From Bartonella machadoae (GTDB lineage Bacteria > Pseudomonadota > Alphaproteobacteria > Rhizobiales > Rhizobiaceae): DNA of 64,000 bases. The number at the start of each line of letters is the position of its first letter. Position 1 is the stretch's first letter. The stretch is taken from positions 1,992,501-2,056,500 of the forward strand of contig NZ_CP087114.1 in assembly GCF_022559585.1 (NCBI RefSeq). The letters are read 5' to 3'. Both the position numbers and the translations under genes were made by a program. The notes beneath the pieces are model-generated. The model was not told the DNA's origin. It was given only the letters and a program-made list of their open reading frames with translations, and did not search any database. Positions 18,885 to 28,496 of this stretch are shown here, piece after piece.

Positions 18885-19762
18885 CTTTGTCCCTTTTGGA
18901 GTATGTGTGTCTTAATTGACTCTTCTTCATGGCATTATTTTCCGATAATGCTCATCATGTTTAAAATACGGTTATGAAACTATCCGTGTTTTATCTTACC
19001 TAAACGATACCTACTGATATTTTATAAAGCATATATTTTTTGAAAATCATAAAAACAGCAGGGAAAACATAAGCTGAAAATTCCCTATTTTTCTGTCAAC
19101 TGGCAAAAACCTAATGATGTTCACATGAAATGCCAAGCATTTTTTTTTAAAACAGACCATATTTCATTAAAAAAATAACCATCTTGTGGAAAAACAAAAA
19201 ACGAGAACATGCAAACAACCCCTCTGGCAAAAGAATGACTCCACCAGACAAGAGAGAGCTTCACTTTTTTGTTCTAAAATTGTCCTAAAATCACTCATTG
19301 ATCCTAAAAGCGTTGATATATTCCCTGCCCCACTGCGCACTTCATTCATAAGCACTTACTTCTCTACGAGTTAGAGCATGAATCCGTTCGCTATTTGAAC
19401 ATAGCCTTTCTTCCGCGTGAAAGCAACCCCTTTGTAAGCGATAATCCACATCAGCTTCAAAACGCTCTCTTTAATTTTATAGATAATGAACATCATGCAT
19501 TCTTCAAGTCCTATGATGCTTAAAAATCTATTTTATTGTCAAAACGCTCTTACTACACTATAAGTTTGTCATTGCGTTTTTTAAAATTTACAATTGTATT
19601 GGGTATAGATGGCACGGAAAAGAGACAAAGCCAAGTATAAAAACAGCAAAACATAAGTTTATGAGAAAGAGACTCTTGAGATGCCGTATAAACAATTAAG
19701 ATTGTCTCAAAAAAGTACAATCTTGACCAATAGGAATGGGACTTACGAATGAGAAGAGCATA
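18885..19762. other. Intergenic region between DUF4167 and fdhE
   Basis: About 880 bases with no supported gene. The first part holds the DUF4167 promoter. A small AAATGC/GCATTT hairpin followed by eight or more T (19128-19149) looks like a plus-strand terminator, yet no plus-strand gene precedes it, so it may mark a lost gene. The rest is AT-rich with only short spurious frames. Confidence 0.4.
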
Positions 19763-20668
19763 ATGCACTCTCCAACTTTTGTCATACCTCCTGATCAGGA
19801 ATTGTTATTTGCAAAACGGGCACAGCGTTTTGCACACTTGGCCGACAACACCTCTGACAAAGAGAGACTTCTTTTTTGGACGCATTTTTGTCATGCCCAA
19901 CACCAATCAACCGAACAATTTAAAGATTTTGCCATTCCCCTTAGTCGTTTTAGCACCTCTTCAACTCCCCCTTTTGATCGATTAAAATTATTATCTTTGG
20001 GGTTATATGACAGTATCATTGCAGATTTTTTAAAACGTCTCTTGACCTTACCACTCCCAAGTCAAGCCTTTTCAGCAACAAAGCAGGAAGCACTGGTTCG
20101 TACAAAACAACAAAAGGATCAATGGCGCCTATGGGGACAAAACCTTTTAAACCACACACTCCCCCCACAGCAATTAGCAGAACATCTTTTTATCATGGGC
20201 GCATTGCAAATCCTCTATTCCCTTACCGCTTCACAGCTTGATCCGCAAAGCTTAACCCGACAACAAAACAATCTCTGCCCTGCTTGTGGTGGCACACATT
20301 CTGCCAATCTCATTATGGATGTAAAACCGAGCGAACCTCTAAAATTCTGTTCTTGCCTTTATTGTGGTACCCTTTGGTCTATCCCGCGCAACCAATGCAG
20401 CTTTTGTGAAACAACGCAGAATATCTCCCTCCACCCCGTGGAAAATATGCCCAACGGCATTTTCCCCAACGACATTTTCCCCAACAGCATTTTTTTTGAA
20501 ACCTGTAAGATATGTAGATCTTATTGCAAACAACTCAATAAGCATGAAAATCCTCGCTTAGACGTTTTTGCTGATGACATTGCCATGCCCACACTTCATG
20601 TTTTACACAAGGGCTCTTTTCATTTTGCGTATAAGAATTTTAATCCCGCTTTAGCAGAAAACGCATAA
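19763..20668 (+). CDS. fdhE: Formate dehydrogenase accessory protein FdhE
   Basis: 301 aa. The C-terminal half has the four paired-Cys motifs of FdhE: LCPACGGTH, CSCLYCGTLW, CSFCETTQ and ETCKICRSYCK, which bind iron or zinc-type metal. FdhE is a cytoplasmic factor needed for assembly of respiratory formate dehydrogenases. Start ATG 19763 has GAGAAGAG upstream; an earlier in-frame ATG at 19736 lacks one. A small internal repeat (NGIFPNDIFPNSIFF) lies between the second and third zinc-type motifs. No formate dehydrogenase structural gene lies in this window, so its partner is unknown here. Family call is good; retained function is uncertain. Confidence 0.82.
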   Translation: MHSPTFVIPPDQELLFAKRAQRFAHLADNTSDKERLLFWTHFCHAQHQSTEQFKDFAIPLSRFSTSSTPPFDRLKLLSLGLYDSIIADFLKRLLTLPLPSQAFSATKQEALVRTKQQKDQWRLWGQNLLNHTLPPQQLAEHLFIMGALQILYSLTASQLDPQSLTRQQNNLCPACGGTHSANLIMDVKPSEPLKFCSCLYCGTLWSIPRNQCSFCETTQNISLHPVENMPNGIFPNDIFPNSIFFETCKICRSYCKQLNKHENPRLDVFADDIAMPTLHVLHKGSFHFAYKNFNPALAENA

Positions 20669-20929
20669 TAAGCATTTCTCACAACCAAATAGCTGAACTG
20701 AAAAGCCTTTATTCCCCCACTTCCAAGGTAAGCGATAAGAAAGCCCCAGAAAGATAACGAGGAATTTAAATCCACCACTCTTCTCCATAGACACGATACG
20801 GCAAAGAGCAGCAGCAAAGACAAAAAGCCTTTCTCTCCATCACCCTCATAATAACAATAACAAGTACCAAAGCGATCTATCATAGTGATATCATAGGACA
20901 TCTTTATTATTTTTTTGCAAGATCTTTCA

Positions 20930-22163
20930 GGTAAAACAGATGCGCAATAGATTGATTTATAATGATAATTCACCGTTTTTCAACATGTATCATCCCCCCG
21001 AATATTGTAAAATTCTCTCATCTCAAATCATTTCATTTTGCATCAATCAAAACCATCCCTTTGCACACCACAAGGGGAACCATCGTGTGGATAAAAAGAG
21101 AGAAAAAGGCGTAAAAATGCCTCTTATGAATCGTCTAAATACCAAAGGCTGTCGCAACATTGGGGGGCGGTAAAGAGTATGATGGTGCCGACTTGTACCT
21201 TCATAAGCGTAAAGATGGTTGTGCACAATGACTTTTACACTATACCATCCACAGGAGCCGTCGTGAAATGGGATTGGGTGCTTTAAAAGATGTCTCTTTA
21301 AAACAAACCCGTGAATGTGCAACTGGGTGGTGTTCTGTTTTACGTGAGGGTCCTGACCCCTTTAAAGAACGTGAGAAACAAAAGCGTGAGGCAATGCGTA
21401 ATCTCCATTACTTAAAAGAGATTGCTCTCGATACTTTTGAAAGCCGTAAAACTGAACGAAAAGGAGATGGTAAAAATGGAGATTGGTTTTCACCTTTACA
21501 ACTTTATATTCTCCCTAAATGAGGCTGCCTACCGATTTGAGAGATTACCCAAACCGATATACGCAATACGCTTGCTCCCATCTGGCATATAAAAGCTGAT
21601 ATAACTCGTAACGCACTGAATCGTCTCAATATTTGTCTTAAACATGCGGCTGCCTTGGGTTTGGATGTTGATTTACAAGCAACAGAAAAAGCAAAAGCTT
21701 TGTTAGGAAAACAAAGGTATAAAGCTACGAATATGCCTGCTATAGATTGGAAAGAGATACCGGCTTTTTATAAAACACTTTGCGAAACGACAACCCTAAC
21801 ACAATTGGCTTTACGTTTGCTTATCCTGACAGCTGTTCGTACAAATCCCTTGTGTCATATTCATAAAGATCAAGTTGATGGTGATATATGAACCATCCCT
21901 ACTGAAAATATGAAAGGAAGGCGTGATGCTACAACAAAATTTCGCGTGCCTTTATCATCTGAAGCATTAGAAATTTTAAAACAAGCGCGCCTGCTGTCTC
22001 GTAATGATTTCTTTTTTTCTGCAACCGGTCGTGGTCCTCTTGCAAAAAATTGCATGTTAAACTATATGCAAAAAACTGGTCTTGATGCCTGCCCGCATGG
22101 TTTTCGGTCTCATTTACGCGATTGGCTCGCAGAAACAACCAATGCCCCTTTTGAGGTAGCATG
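20930..22163 (+). pseudogene. P4-type integrase pseudogene with leader
   Basis: The leader (20945-21117) and coding region from ATG 21118 are closely similar to the intact integrase at 40966-42132. The frame is broken early (stop near 21172), again near 21520 (TGA) and near 21889 (TGA). Segments such as MGLGALKDVSLKQTRE, ALGLDVDLQATEKAKAL and CPHGFRSHLRDWLAET are still readable. Similarity ends at about 22163, so the final helix with the nucleophilic Tyr is missing. Confidence 0.9.
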
Positions 22164-22392
22164 CAAACACTCTTCACGGATTGTCTTTTCATTTTTGCAA
22201 TCATTTTCCAATCACTGGAGAATAAGAAAACTTTTTTCGCGTATTTACGGTTATTTTTTTACAGGGCAATTTGGGGTACAGGTTTAAAATAGCACAATCC
22301 CTAACAAAGATGCTGTTTTTGCAAGCGAACGTCTCTCTTTTTCAGTAAATTTTATCTTTTTCAATTTATTGTTGAAATTTTCTTGTAAAAAC

Positions 22393-22836
22393 CTAAAAAT
22401 GATTGCGCCTTTTCCTTTTTTTCTCCTCTTTTTCGCTGAGAAAACAATCGCGTAAGAGGAAATAATTTCCATCTCCAGGGCGCACCATTTTTATACATTG
22501 TTTTTTTGTAGCATCCGAGAGTTCATCCCACATTTCACGAATAGCAAAATAGGCTTGGCTTTCCGAATTCAGACAACGTTGATAGACTTCCCCTTTCATA
22601 TCGGGCATCACTGAAGCAGCAATTTCCTTACAATAGACGCGCAGATCAAAGACTGGAATTGTTAATTCAACAGGAGTGTGTTGGACACTTTGTTTTTGGG
22701 CAGAAAAATAACCAATGACTTTGACAACACCAACACAAAACACCAAAAGACAACAAAGCAACATACCAATAAACATGACCTTGTGATATAATTTTTTGAA
22801 ATAAGCATTTTGCCGTGCACGGATTCTTTTTTCCAT
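22393..22836 (-). CDS. Single-pass membrane protein with alphaproteobacterial Cys-motif domain, unknown function
   Basis: 147 aa. A basic N-terminus and one transmembrane helix (about 20-45, FIGMLLCCLLVFCVGVV) are followed by a soluble domain of spaced Cys and aromatic residues (YCKEIAAS, YQRCLNSESQAYF, KKQCIKMV, FLLRDCF). I have seen this Cys/Trp spacing in small secreted proteins of Rhizobiales. The C-terminus is a Lys/Arg-rich tail. Start ATG 22836 has GGA about 10 bases upstream and leaves a normal N-terminus; the frame is open further upstream without a ribosome site. Not obviously phage-related. Confidence 0.65.
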   Translation of the reverse strand: MEKRIRARQNAYFKKLYHKVMFIGMLLCCLLVFCVGVVKVIGYFSAQKQSVQHTPVELTIPVFDLRVYCKEIAASVMPDMKGEVYQRCLNSESQAYFAIREMWDELSDATKKQCIKMVRPGDGNYFLLRDCFLSEKEEKKRKRRNHF

Positions 22837-22990
22837 AAAGACTGTATCCTTTAACATCCCAAGATAAACTTTACAGCAAAAAATGAAAGAAGCATCAATG
22901 CACAAAATACCTATCTTAGTGGAAAACGATCACTGTTCTTATCAAAGAACGCCTGTTTCTCTATGCTGTGTTTTTCTGGATCATATTGCT

Positions 22991-23245
22991 CTAAGCTGTC
23001 GATATTTTATTCTCTTCGTTGTTTAAAATTTCTGTTGAAAACTTGTCGCCACACTGTAATAAAAGGACACAGCGGTCTTGCCATAAGGCTCTCTCTTGAA
23101 GAAAAGAGATAAACTTGCAAACAATTCTATCAAGGGAATATGGTTCATTTGCGATGAGGATATAAAGACGCGTTTTGCCATAAACGCACGCATTTTTTGC
23201 TAGCAAAAGCATGCTCTGTGGTGCAGAACGAATTTTCGTCATCAT
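22991..23245 (-). CDS. Small hypothetical protein
   Basis: 84 aa from ATG 23245 (or 23242), preceded by a good GGGGAGAG ribosome site. The sequence (MMTKIRSAPQSMLLLAKNAC..) has no recognisable motif; a moderately hydrophobic middle and a charged C-terminus suggest a cytoplasmic protein. It lies about 150 bases upstream of the membrane-protein gene on the same strand, so they could share a transcript. Support is the ribosome site and frame length only. Confidence 0.4.
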   Translation of the reverse strand: MMTKIRSAPQSMLLLAKNACVYGKTRLYILIANEPYSLDRIVCKFISFLQERALWQDRCVLLLQCGDKFSTEILNNEENKISTA

Positions 23246-24289
23246 TGCTCTCCCCTTTTTCACAAAAAATATTGAGGGAATTTCCGATATAAAGCGCGTC
23301 ACAAGCATCACCAACAAGTACTGCGAAAAGTCCCCTCTTTTTTGCGATAAAGTCTCAACACCCTTTACCTTAACACTTAGCTTGAAAAGCTGAAGATTCC
23401 ACGTTCTCCAAATTCCCTCCCAACAACGCCTTCAATCCTTTTATAGGCTCACCCCATAAGCTCTCCTATAAATATTCACGCAAATCGATATTTTTACACT
23501 GGAGTGAAGTAAAAGGAAACAGCAAAGAAATTGGACGCCTCTTTCTCGGTATTTTATATAAAAAATAGCCCAGAGTGTATCATCCTTAACAAGGAGATTT
23601 AAAAACCGGTCGTAGAAAGCAGAGACACGTGGATACATTGACCACTCCAAAAACACTACCTCCTTACAAAAGGTTTTTGCCCCCACATTATTGACCAATC
23701 CTCCTATTCTCACGCATTCTAGCAAAACAACACAAGTGTTCACCTTCTCATCTATTAAAGACCAATTTCTCACCTAGACAATCATTTTTTAAATTGGCAT
23801 TTTTCAAATTGGAGCAAATCTCTCGGGTGTCTATTTTCCACTGTTCTCACTTTTCTTTTTGTTGATCCCGCGTTTTTCATCCGATTGCCAAATAATAGGC
23901 ACTCTTTTTCCGACAAAGAGGCTTTCCCTTACACACGAGCCCCTCTCCCCACACGCTCACACAATTTATGACAAGAACAAACTGATGAAGAGGTCCCATT
24001 AAAACCTTCTGATTGTAAAAAAACGCAGGCTCTCTTATAAAATTTTCCATATTTTTTAGTACTTGATAAAATTCTTCAATATTCAAAATATAAGAGACCA
24101 CCACCACGCGCAATAAGAGTATTCACAACGAAATCAGGATAAAGAAAAACCCATAATCAACAGAGAGATTAACACCAGACATTTTATCCATAGATAAACG
24201 GATACCACCCTTTATATCAAGATTTTCACCATTTATTTTGCCAGATCACCCCCCTGTTTTACTCTCTATTCCCTACCGCTTTGATTGCT
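23246..24289. other. Region downstream of the GTA-like cluster, no supported gene
   Basis: About 1 kb. Minus-strand frames of 110 and 78 codons exist (23441-23773 and 23877-24113), but neither has a convincing ribosome site or recognisable motif. Composition is mixed with many T/C-rich runs. It may contain decayed phage or host genes that I cannot identify. Confidence 0.35.
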
Positions 24290-24583
24290 TTATGGCGCCT
24301 TTTGTTGTCCATCCTTAAGCTCTTTCATGCTCTCTTTCAGTTGCTGTTCCAAAGCATCCAATTGCTGTTTCAAAACATTTAATTGCTGTTCTAAAGCATC
24401 CATATGCTTGGTCAATTGCGTGCTATTTTTGTTTAGTTTTTTGTCAAGAGCCTCGATATCTTGGTCGTTTTTTTTCAGCAATGCATTTAACGGAGCATGT
24501 CCCATTCGTCCACTGGCATAAAGAACCACGCGAATCTGTTCCGGTTCATCAATATCAGCGATAGAAAAGGGAAAAAGTGCCAT
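24290..24583 (-). CDS. Small coiled-coil protein at the end of the GTA-like cluster
   Basis: 97 aa. A short globular N-terminus (MALFPFSIADIDEPEQIRVV) leads into a long amphipathic coiled coil with heptads of Leu and Gln (residues about 40-90, repeated LEQQLN/LKQQLDALEQQLKE). GAGGATAT precedes ATG 24583. It is the last gene of the run of 11 minus-strand phage-type genes. By position it could be a tail accessory or fibre-linked protein, or bgtK if the cluster is BaGTA. Function not established. Confidence 0.65.
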   Translation of the reverse strand: MALFPFSIADIDEPEQIRVVLYASGRMGHAPLNALLKKNDQDIEALDKKLNKNSTQLTKHMDALEQQLNVLKQQLDALEQQLKESMKELKDGQQKAP

Positions 24584-24770
24584 ACTATATCCTCATTGAT
24601 AGGAGTTACAGAAGAAAGAGCGCGTAAGATCAACGACTTGACCTGTTTACACCAGTGCGCTTTGACAAACAGACATCGATAACATGTTGAAAAGTATCTG
24701 AAAAAACACCCAATCGAAGCCTTTTTTCAACGATATTTGACTTTTTCAGCGATACCAAAAGAGTCCGTTT

Positions 24771-25559
24771 TCATGTTTTAATAGTATAAACAACTTCAAA
24801 ATCAGGAAACTTTTTTAAATATATTTCTTTTGGCATGGTACGCAAGAGAGACGGGTCAGCATGTGGATTTGGAACAGATAAATTACGAAAACAAGGGACC
24901 TTGAATGTTTCTGAATTTCTTGTGTTTCCCCAATATTTACCAATTGCTTTGAAGAGATCTGGATATTCCTCTTGTAAATATTCTTTACCATCACAGACAA
25001 GCCAACCTTCGGGGATATTTTTCATAGCAAAAAGGGTGATAAAACCAGGTTGTACAATTTCAGGCGAGTTGTTGGATGGAGTTTCAGGAAGGCTTACGGT
25101 AGGATTTGTTACAAACCAACCATCGGCATTTTTCCCAGCAATATCACAGGTATAGACCAATTCATAAAGTCCGCCCTTTTGAATTTCTCCTCCTTGAAGT
25201 GGTGCTATCCCTTCTGTTGTTATTTTATAAACGGGTCTTGTGGGTAATTTGTTTAACGCGACATTTGTTATCCCTTTATTCACTCCTTGTGCTTTAAAGC
25301 GCACCACAATACCGTTGACATAAGCTTCGAAAGGCGATTTGGTCACTAAACAAATAGCTGTTCTGTTTGTATGCTCATCGACGGTAAACTCTGTTTCAAT
25401 TCCACCTCCATTATCGAATAAATATTCTTTGATGCGCTGCATCATAGCGCGCGCACTATCATTGACGGAACTTGGCAGTTGTCCTTCTGCCCAGTTTATA
25501 CTGTCATCGGCATAGGCATTTTCGAATGCTTTAAGCGACCAATCATAAATTGAACTCAT
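24771..25559 (-). CDS. Phage tail-collar (fibre) protein
   Basis: 262 aa. The N-terminus (YDWSLKAFENAYADDSINWA) and the first 160 residues resemble tail-fibre attachment regions. The C-terminal part contains a Phage_Tail_Collar domain: FAMKNIPEGWLVCDGKEY, then YPDLFKAIGKYWGNT and FKVPCFR. Such proteins sit at the distal tail and may contact host receptors. The ATG at 25559 overlaps the stop of the preceding gene by 4 bases, indicating translational coupling, with AAGGA inside the upstream gene. In the Bartonella GTA cluster a tail-collar protein is also near the end. Confidence 0.85.
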   Translation of the reverse strand: MSSIYDWSLKAFENAYADDSINWAEGQLPSSVNDSARAMMQRIKEYLFDNGGGIETEFTVDEHTNRTAICLVTKSPFEAYVNGIVVRFKAQGVNKGITNVALNKLPTRPVYKITTEGIAPLQGGEIQKGGLYELVYTCDIAGKNADGWFVTNPTVSLPETPSNNSPEIVQPGFITLFAMKNIPEGWLVCDGKEYLQEEYPDLFKAIGKYWGNTRNSETFKVPCFRNLSVPNPHADPSLLRTMPKEIYLKKFPDFEVVYTIKT

Positions 25560-26680
25560 AGAACATATCCTTTTTGCAAAAAGCGCAGACGAGCAAAAAG
25601 AGCAGAAAAGAAAGCGGCTATTTTCTTTTTAAACGGTGTTATTTTTTCCATTTGAAAGCCAAGTTTATCATAATCGACATGTAAGAGTTTTGTCTTGGCA
25701 TTGACAAAAACAGCGGCGGGATTTAAACGCAAGACATCTTGGGCAAGAACGCCGCGATAGCATTGTGGATCTCCCTTATAATTAAAGAGATAAAGTGGAT
25801 AGCCATTTTTCTCCCCAACAGGGATGATATTTTCTTTCGCTCTCACATCACAAAGGCTTAAAATACTCCCCACAAGTCCTAGCACTTTCTGTACATCACG
25901 CAATGGATCTTTTGTAACAGAAGGCATGGTTATTGATTTTCCTGATTTTGTTCCGTAATTTCCAGCGGACTGCGTTCCCACGCGGAGCAATTGTTCTAAT
26001 CGGTTCCATCCTTGATTGTCCTGTTCGACCCATTTTTGCCGCTCAGCATCCAAAGCACTTTGACGGTTGAGATCTTGAATCATTCCGCCCTTCAACGCAT
26101 TGGCTTGTGCATTGCTTTGCCCTTGATAATAATTATTAGCGGCATTAACCTGATCGCGCAATGAATGATCAATCATCTGATTAGCATTCATCATATTGTT
26201 GATATCTTGATTATATTGTTGCGCAGCAGCATTTGTCGCCAAAGCACCAAGTTCATCGGCGAGCACACCGGTATGCGCACCCGAGCCGTATCGCCCCGCG
26301 CCCGACATAGACTGATTAATGGCATCAGAAGTTTTATTCAAAGCATTTTGCAATGCAGCATTAAATTTACTATTGCCTCCAATCCAGTCTCCCTTTGCCA
26401 TATTGAGGAGGTTTGTAGCACTTTGTGTTGGTCCATTAAACCACTGTGTCAATGCTGGATTGTTATATTGGCGGGCAGCACTTTCCAAACCGGTCAGGGC
26501 ATTTTTTGTCATATCGCCAAGACCAGCAACACGTTCTCCCTGATAAACGTTCCCACCCTGTCCTTTATTATAAAGATCAAGGGCTTGCGCACTGGCTTTT
26601 TTAAAGATATCAGCAGCCCACGCGGGTGGAGCATTTGTTTGTGTTGTTGTTTGCACTTGAGGTGTTGTTTTTTTTCTCAT
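25556..26680 (-). CDS. Phage tail/injection protein with C-terminal S74-type chaperone domain
   Basis: 374 aa. The N-terminal two thirds are Ala/Asn/Gln-rich and helical, as in DNA-injection or virion-associated proteins. The last about 90 residues match intramolecular chaperone (peptidase S74) domains: CDVRAKENIIPVGEKNGYPL, then YRGVLAQDVLRLNPAAVF and VDYDKLGF. In other phages such domains help trimerise tail spikes and are then self-cleaved. The start ATG overlaps the previous stop by 4 bases (ATGA), so it is coupled to the upstream gene. The fibre/injection call is inferred from domain and position. Confidence 0.78.
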   Translation of the reverse strand: MRKKTTPQVQTTTQTNAPPAWAADIFKKASAQALDLYNKGQGGNVYQGERVAGLGDMTKNALTGLESAARQYNNPALTQWFNGPTQSATNLLNMAKGDWIGGNSKFNAALQNALNKTSDAINQSMSGAGRYGSGAHTGVLADELGALATNAAAQQYNQDINNMMNANQMIDHSLRDQVNAANNYYQGQSNAQANALKGGMIQDLNRQSALDAERQKWVEQDNQGWNRLEQLLRVGTQSAGNYGTKSGKSITMPSVTKDPLRDVQKVLGLVGSILSLCDVRAKENIIPVGEKNGYPLYLFNYKGDPQCYRGVLAQDVLRLNPAAVFVNAKTKLLHVDYDKLGFQMEKITPFKKKIAAFFSALFARLRFLQKGYVL

Positions 26681-27135
26681 GGGACGAGAACCTTTCTATA
26701 ATGAATAAGATCACGAGAATATCCGTGACGAGCAAGCATTTTAGCCCACCCAGATCTTCCCAAAATATGCATTTCCTTCGCATGAATTGACTGTGCCCAT
26801 TGTTCGACCTTTTCAATCAATGGGACCAATTTTGTTCCTCCCTCTCCAGCAAGATCTGAGAGAACAACGCGTTTTTCCCCGTTAAGGGTTATTTCAATCT
26901 TGGTAATTGCAAAAGCACTAAACTGCGTTTTATTTTTTAAGATCAGCCATAATTGTGCTTGCCCTTTCGCCAGTTCGTGCGCAATTGTTTGCAAACAGAC
27001 ATCATCGGGAAAGCGTTTGGCATATTTTTTCAAAGCCGCATTCAAAGCCTCTTGGTAGGGTGCGATTTTTTCCCAAGACCATTGCTCTGTCAGATGAGCA
27101 GAATAAAGATTTTGGCTTTCCTGTTGCCGTGTCAT
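26677..27135 (-). CDS. Phage-encoded GNAT-like protein of the GTA cluster
   Basis: 152 aa from ATG 27135; a GTG at 27153 is an alternative and neither has an ideal ribosome site. The pattern of an N-terminal helical region, a strand pair (FAITKIEITLNGEKRVVLSD) and a C-terminal HILGRSGWAKMLARHGY is reminiscent of GNAT acetyltransferase folds carried by many podovirus-like prophages, usually between head-completion and tail genes. The acetyl-CoA site is not obvious, so the fold call is tentative. The 5' end and its upstream region are duplicated at about 27866-28180. Confidence 0.6.
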   Translation of the reverse strand: MTRQQESQNLYSAHLTEQWSWEKIAPYQEALNAALKKYAKRFPDDVCLQTIAHELAKGQAQLWLILKNKTQFSAFAITKIEITLNGEKRVVLSDLAGEGGTKLVPLIEKVEQWAQSIHAKEMHILGRSGWAKMLARHGYSRDLIHYRKVLVP

Positions 27136-27284
27136 GATTTTGAATTTTCCCACCTTCTTTTAAAGTCAAGCCCCCTGCCCCTTAAGAAGCATACAAACCT
27201 GCTGTTTTTATAAAACCACCTTAATGTGTTCTCAAAAGAAGAAGCACACCACCGCCCCTTTCCATTAAAAAGCACGCACCCGCA

Positions 27285-27860
27285 TGCTCCATTCAAGCAC
27301 CCGTGCCCTACCACGCACTCTTTCTTCAGACGCCCACACGCCCGCACACCCTTTTCAAGCACCCGTGCCCTACCACGCACTCCTTCTTCAGACGCCCACA
27401 CGCACCCGCATGCTCTTTTCAAGCACCCATGCTCTACCACACACTCCTTCTTCAGGCGCCAACACACACCCGCACACCCTTTTCAAGTACCCGTGCCCTA
27501 CCACGCGCTCCTTCTTCAGGCGCCAACACACACCCTCATGCTCTTTTCAAGCACCCATACTCTACCACGCACTCCTTCTTCAGGCGTCCACACACGCCCG
27601 CACACCCTTTTCAAGCACCCATGCTCTACCACGCGCTCCTTCTTCAGGCGCCAACACACACCCTCATGCTCTTTTCAAGCACCCATACTCTACCACGCAC
27701 TCCTTCTTCAGGCGCCCACACGCGCCCGCATGCTCTTTTCAAGCACCCGTGCCCTACCACGCACTCTTTCTTCAGACGCCCACACGCACCCGCACACCCT
27801 TTTCAAGTACCCGTGCCCTACCACGCACTCCTTCTTCAGGCGCCCACAAGCACCTGCATG
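27285..27860. repeat. 64-bp tandem repeat (minisatellite), about 9 copies
   Basis: The units share TTTTCAAGCACCC, TACCACGCACTCCTTCTTCA and ACACGCACCCGCATGCTC. Starts are spaced exactly 64 bases (27352, 27416, 27480 and onward). Copies differ by a few substitutions. Low-complexity composition leaves long plus-strand frames rich in His, Pro, Ser and Thr that I regard as non-coding. It lies between two genes of the GTA cluster. Confidence 0.93.
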
Positions 27861-27865
27861 CTCTT

Positions 27866-28180
27866 TTTTTGCAAACAGACATCATCGGGAAAGCGTTTGG
27901 CATATTTTTTCAAAGCTGCGTTCAGAGCCTCTTGATAGGGTGCTATTTTTTCCCAAGACCATTGATCGGTAAAATGAGCAGAATAAAGATTTTGGCTTTC
28001 CTGTTGCCATGTCATGATTTTAAATTTCCCCACCTTCTTTTAAAACAGCCCCCCTGCCCCTTAAGAAGCATACAAACCTGCTGTTTTTATAAAACCACCT
28101 TAATGTGTTCTCAAAAGAAGAAGCACACCACCGCCCCTTTCCATTAAAAAGCACGCACCCGCATGCTCCATTCAAGCACC
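27866..28180 (-). pseudogene. Duplicated 5' end of the GNAT-like gene and its upstream flank
   Basis: Bases 27866-28180 repeat 26985-27300 almost exactly, with a few substitutions. The segment covers the first about 50 codons (GTG 28033 or ATG 28015, FKIMTWQQESQNLYSAH) plus about 150 bp upstream, including the start of the 64-bp repeats. The copied frame then runs into repeat sequence and stops. Further 64-bp units follow at 28180-28280. Confidence 0.88.
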
Positions 28181-28299
28181 CATGCCCTCTACCACACGCT
28201 CCTTCTTCAGAAGCCCACACGCACCCACATGCCCTTTTCAAGCACCCATGCTCTACCACGCACTCCTTCTTCATACACCCACACGTTAACGCATACTCC

Positions 28300-28496
28300 T
28301 TTATTTAAATGACACGCTCTATCGCATACTCCTTTATTTAAATGGCATACTCTATCGCATACTCTTTTATTTAAGTGGCATGCTCTATCGCATGCATTTT
28401 TACTTAAGTGGCATGCTCTATCGCATGCATTTTTACTTAAGTGGCATGCTCTATCGCATGCATTTTTACTTAAGTGGCATGCTCTATCGCATGCCG
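28300..28496. repeat. 33-bp tandem repeat at the 3' end of the gp10-like gene
   Basis: The unit, about six copies, contains GGCATGCTCTATCGCATGC followed by a T-rich stretch and ACTTAAG. The last complete copy overlaps the stop codon of the minus-strand gene at 28484: its final Gly-Met-Arg-stop codons are part of the repeat. The array therefore looks like serial copying of the gene's last bases plus its 3' flank. Earlier copies are more divergent. Confidence 0.88.

Noticed and set aside
23441..24113. Two minus-strand frames of 110 and 78 codons
   Set aside because: No good ribosome site, no motif, and composition like the non-coding surroundings.
27226..28147. Plus-strand frames of 210-287 codons rich in His, Pro, Thr and Ser
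   Set aside because: They follow the 64-bp minisatellite. All three plus frames are open at once, and no ribosome site or domain supports them.
27285..28496. Possible CRISPR array
   Set aside because: The repeats are contiguous with no unique spacers of constant length, and no cas genes are present.
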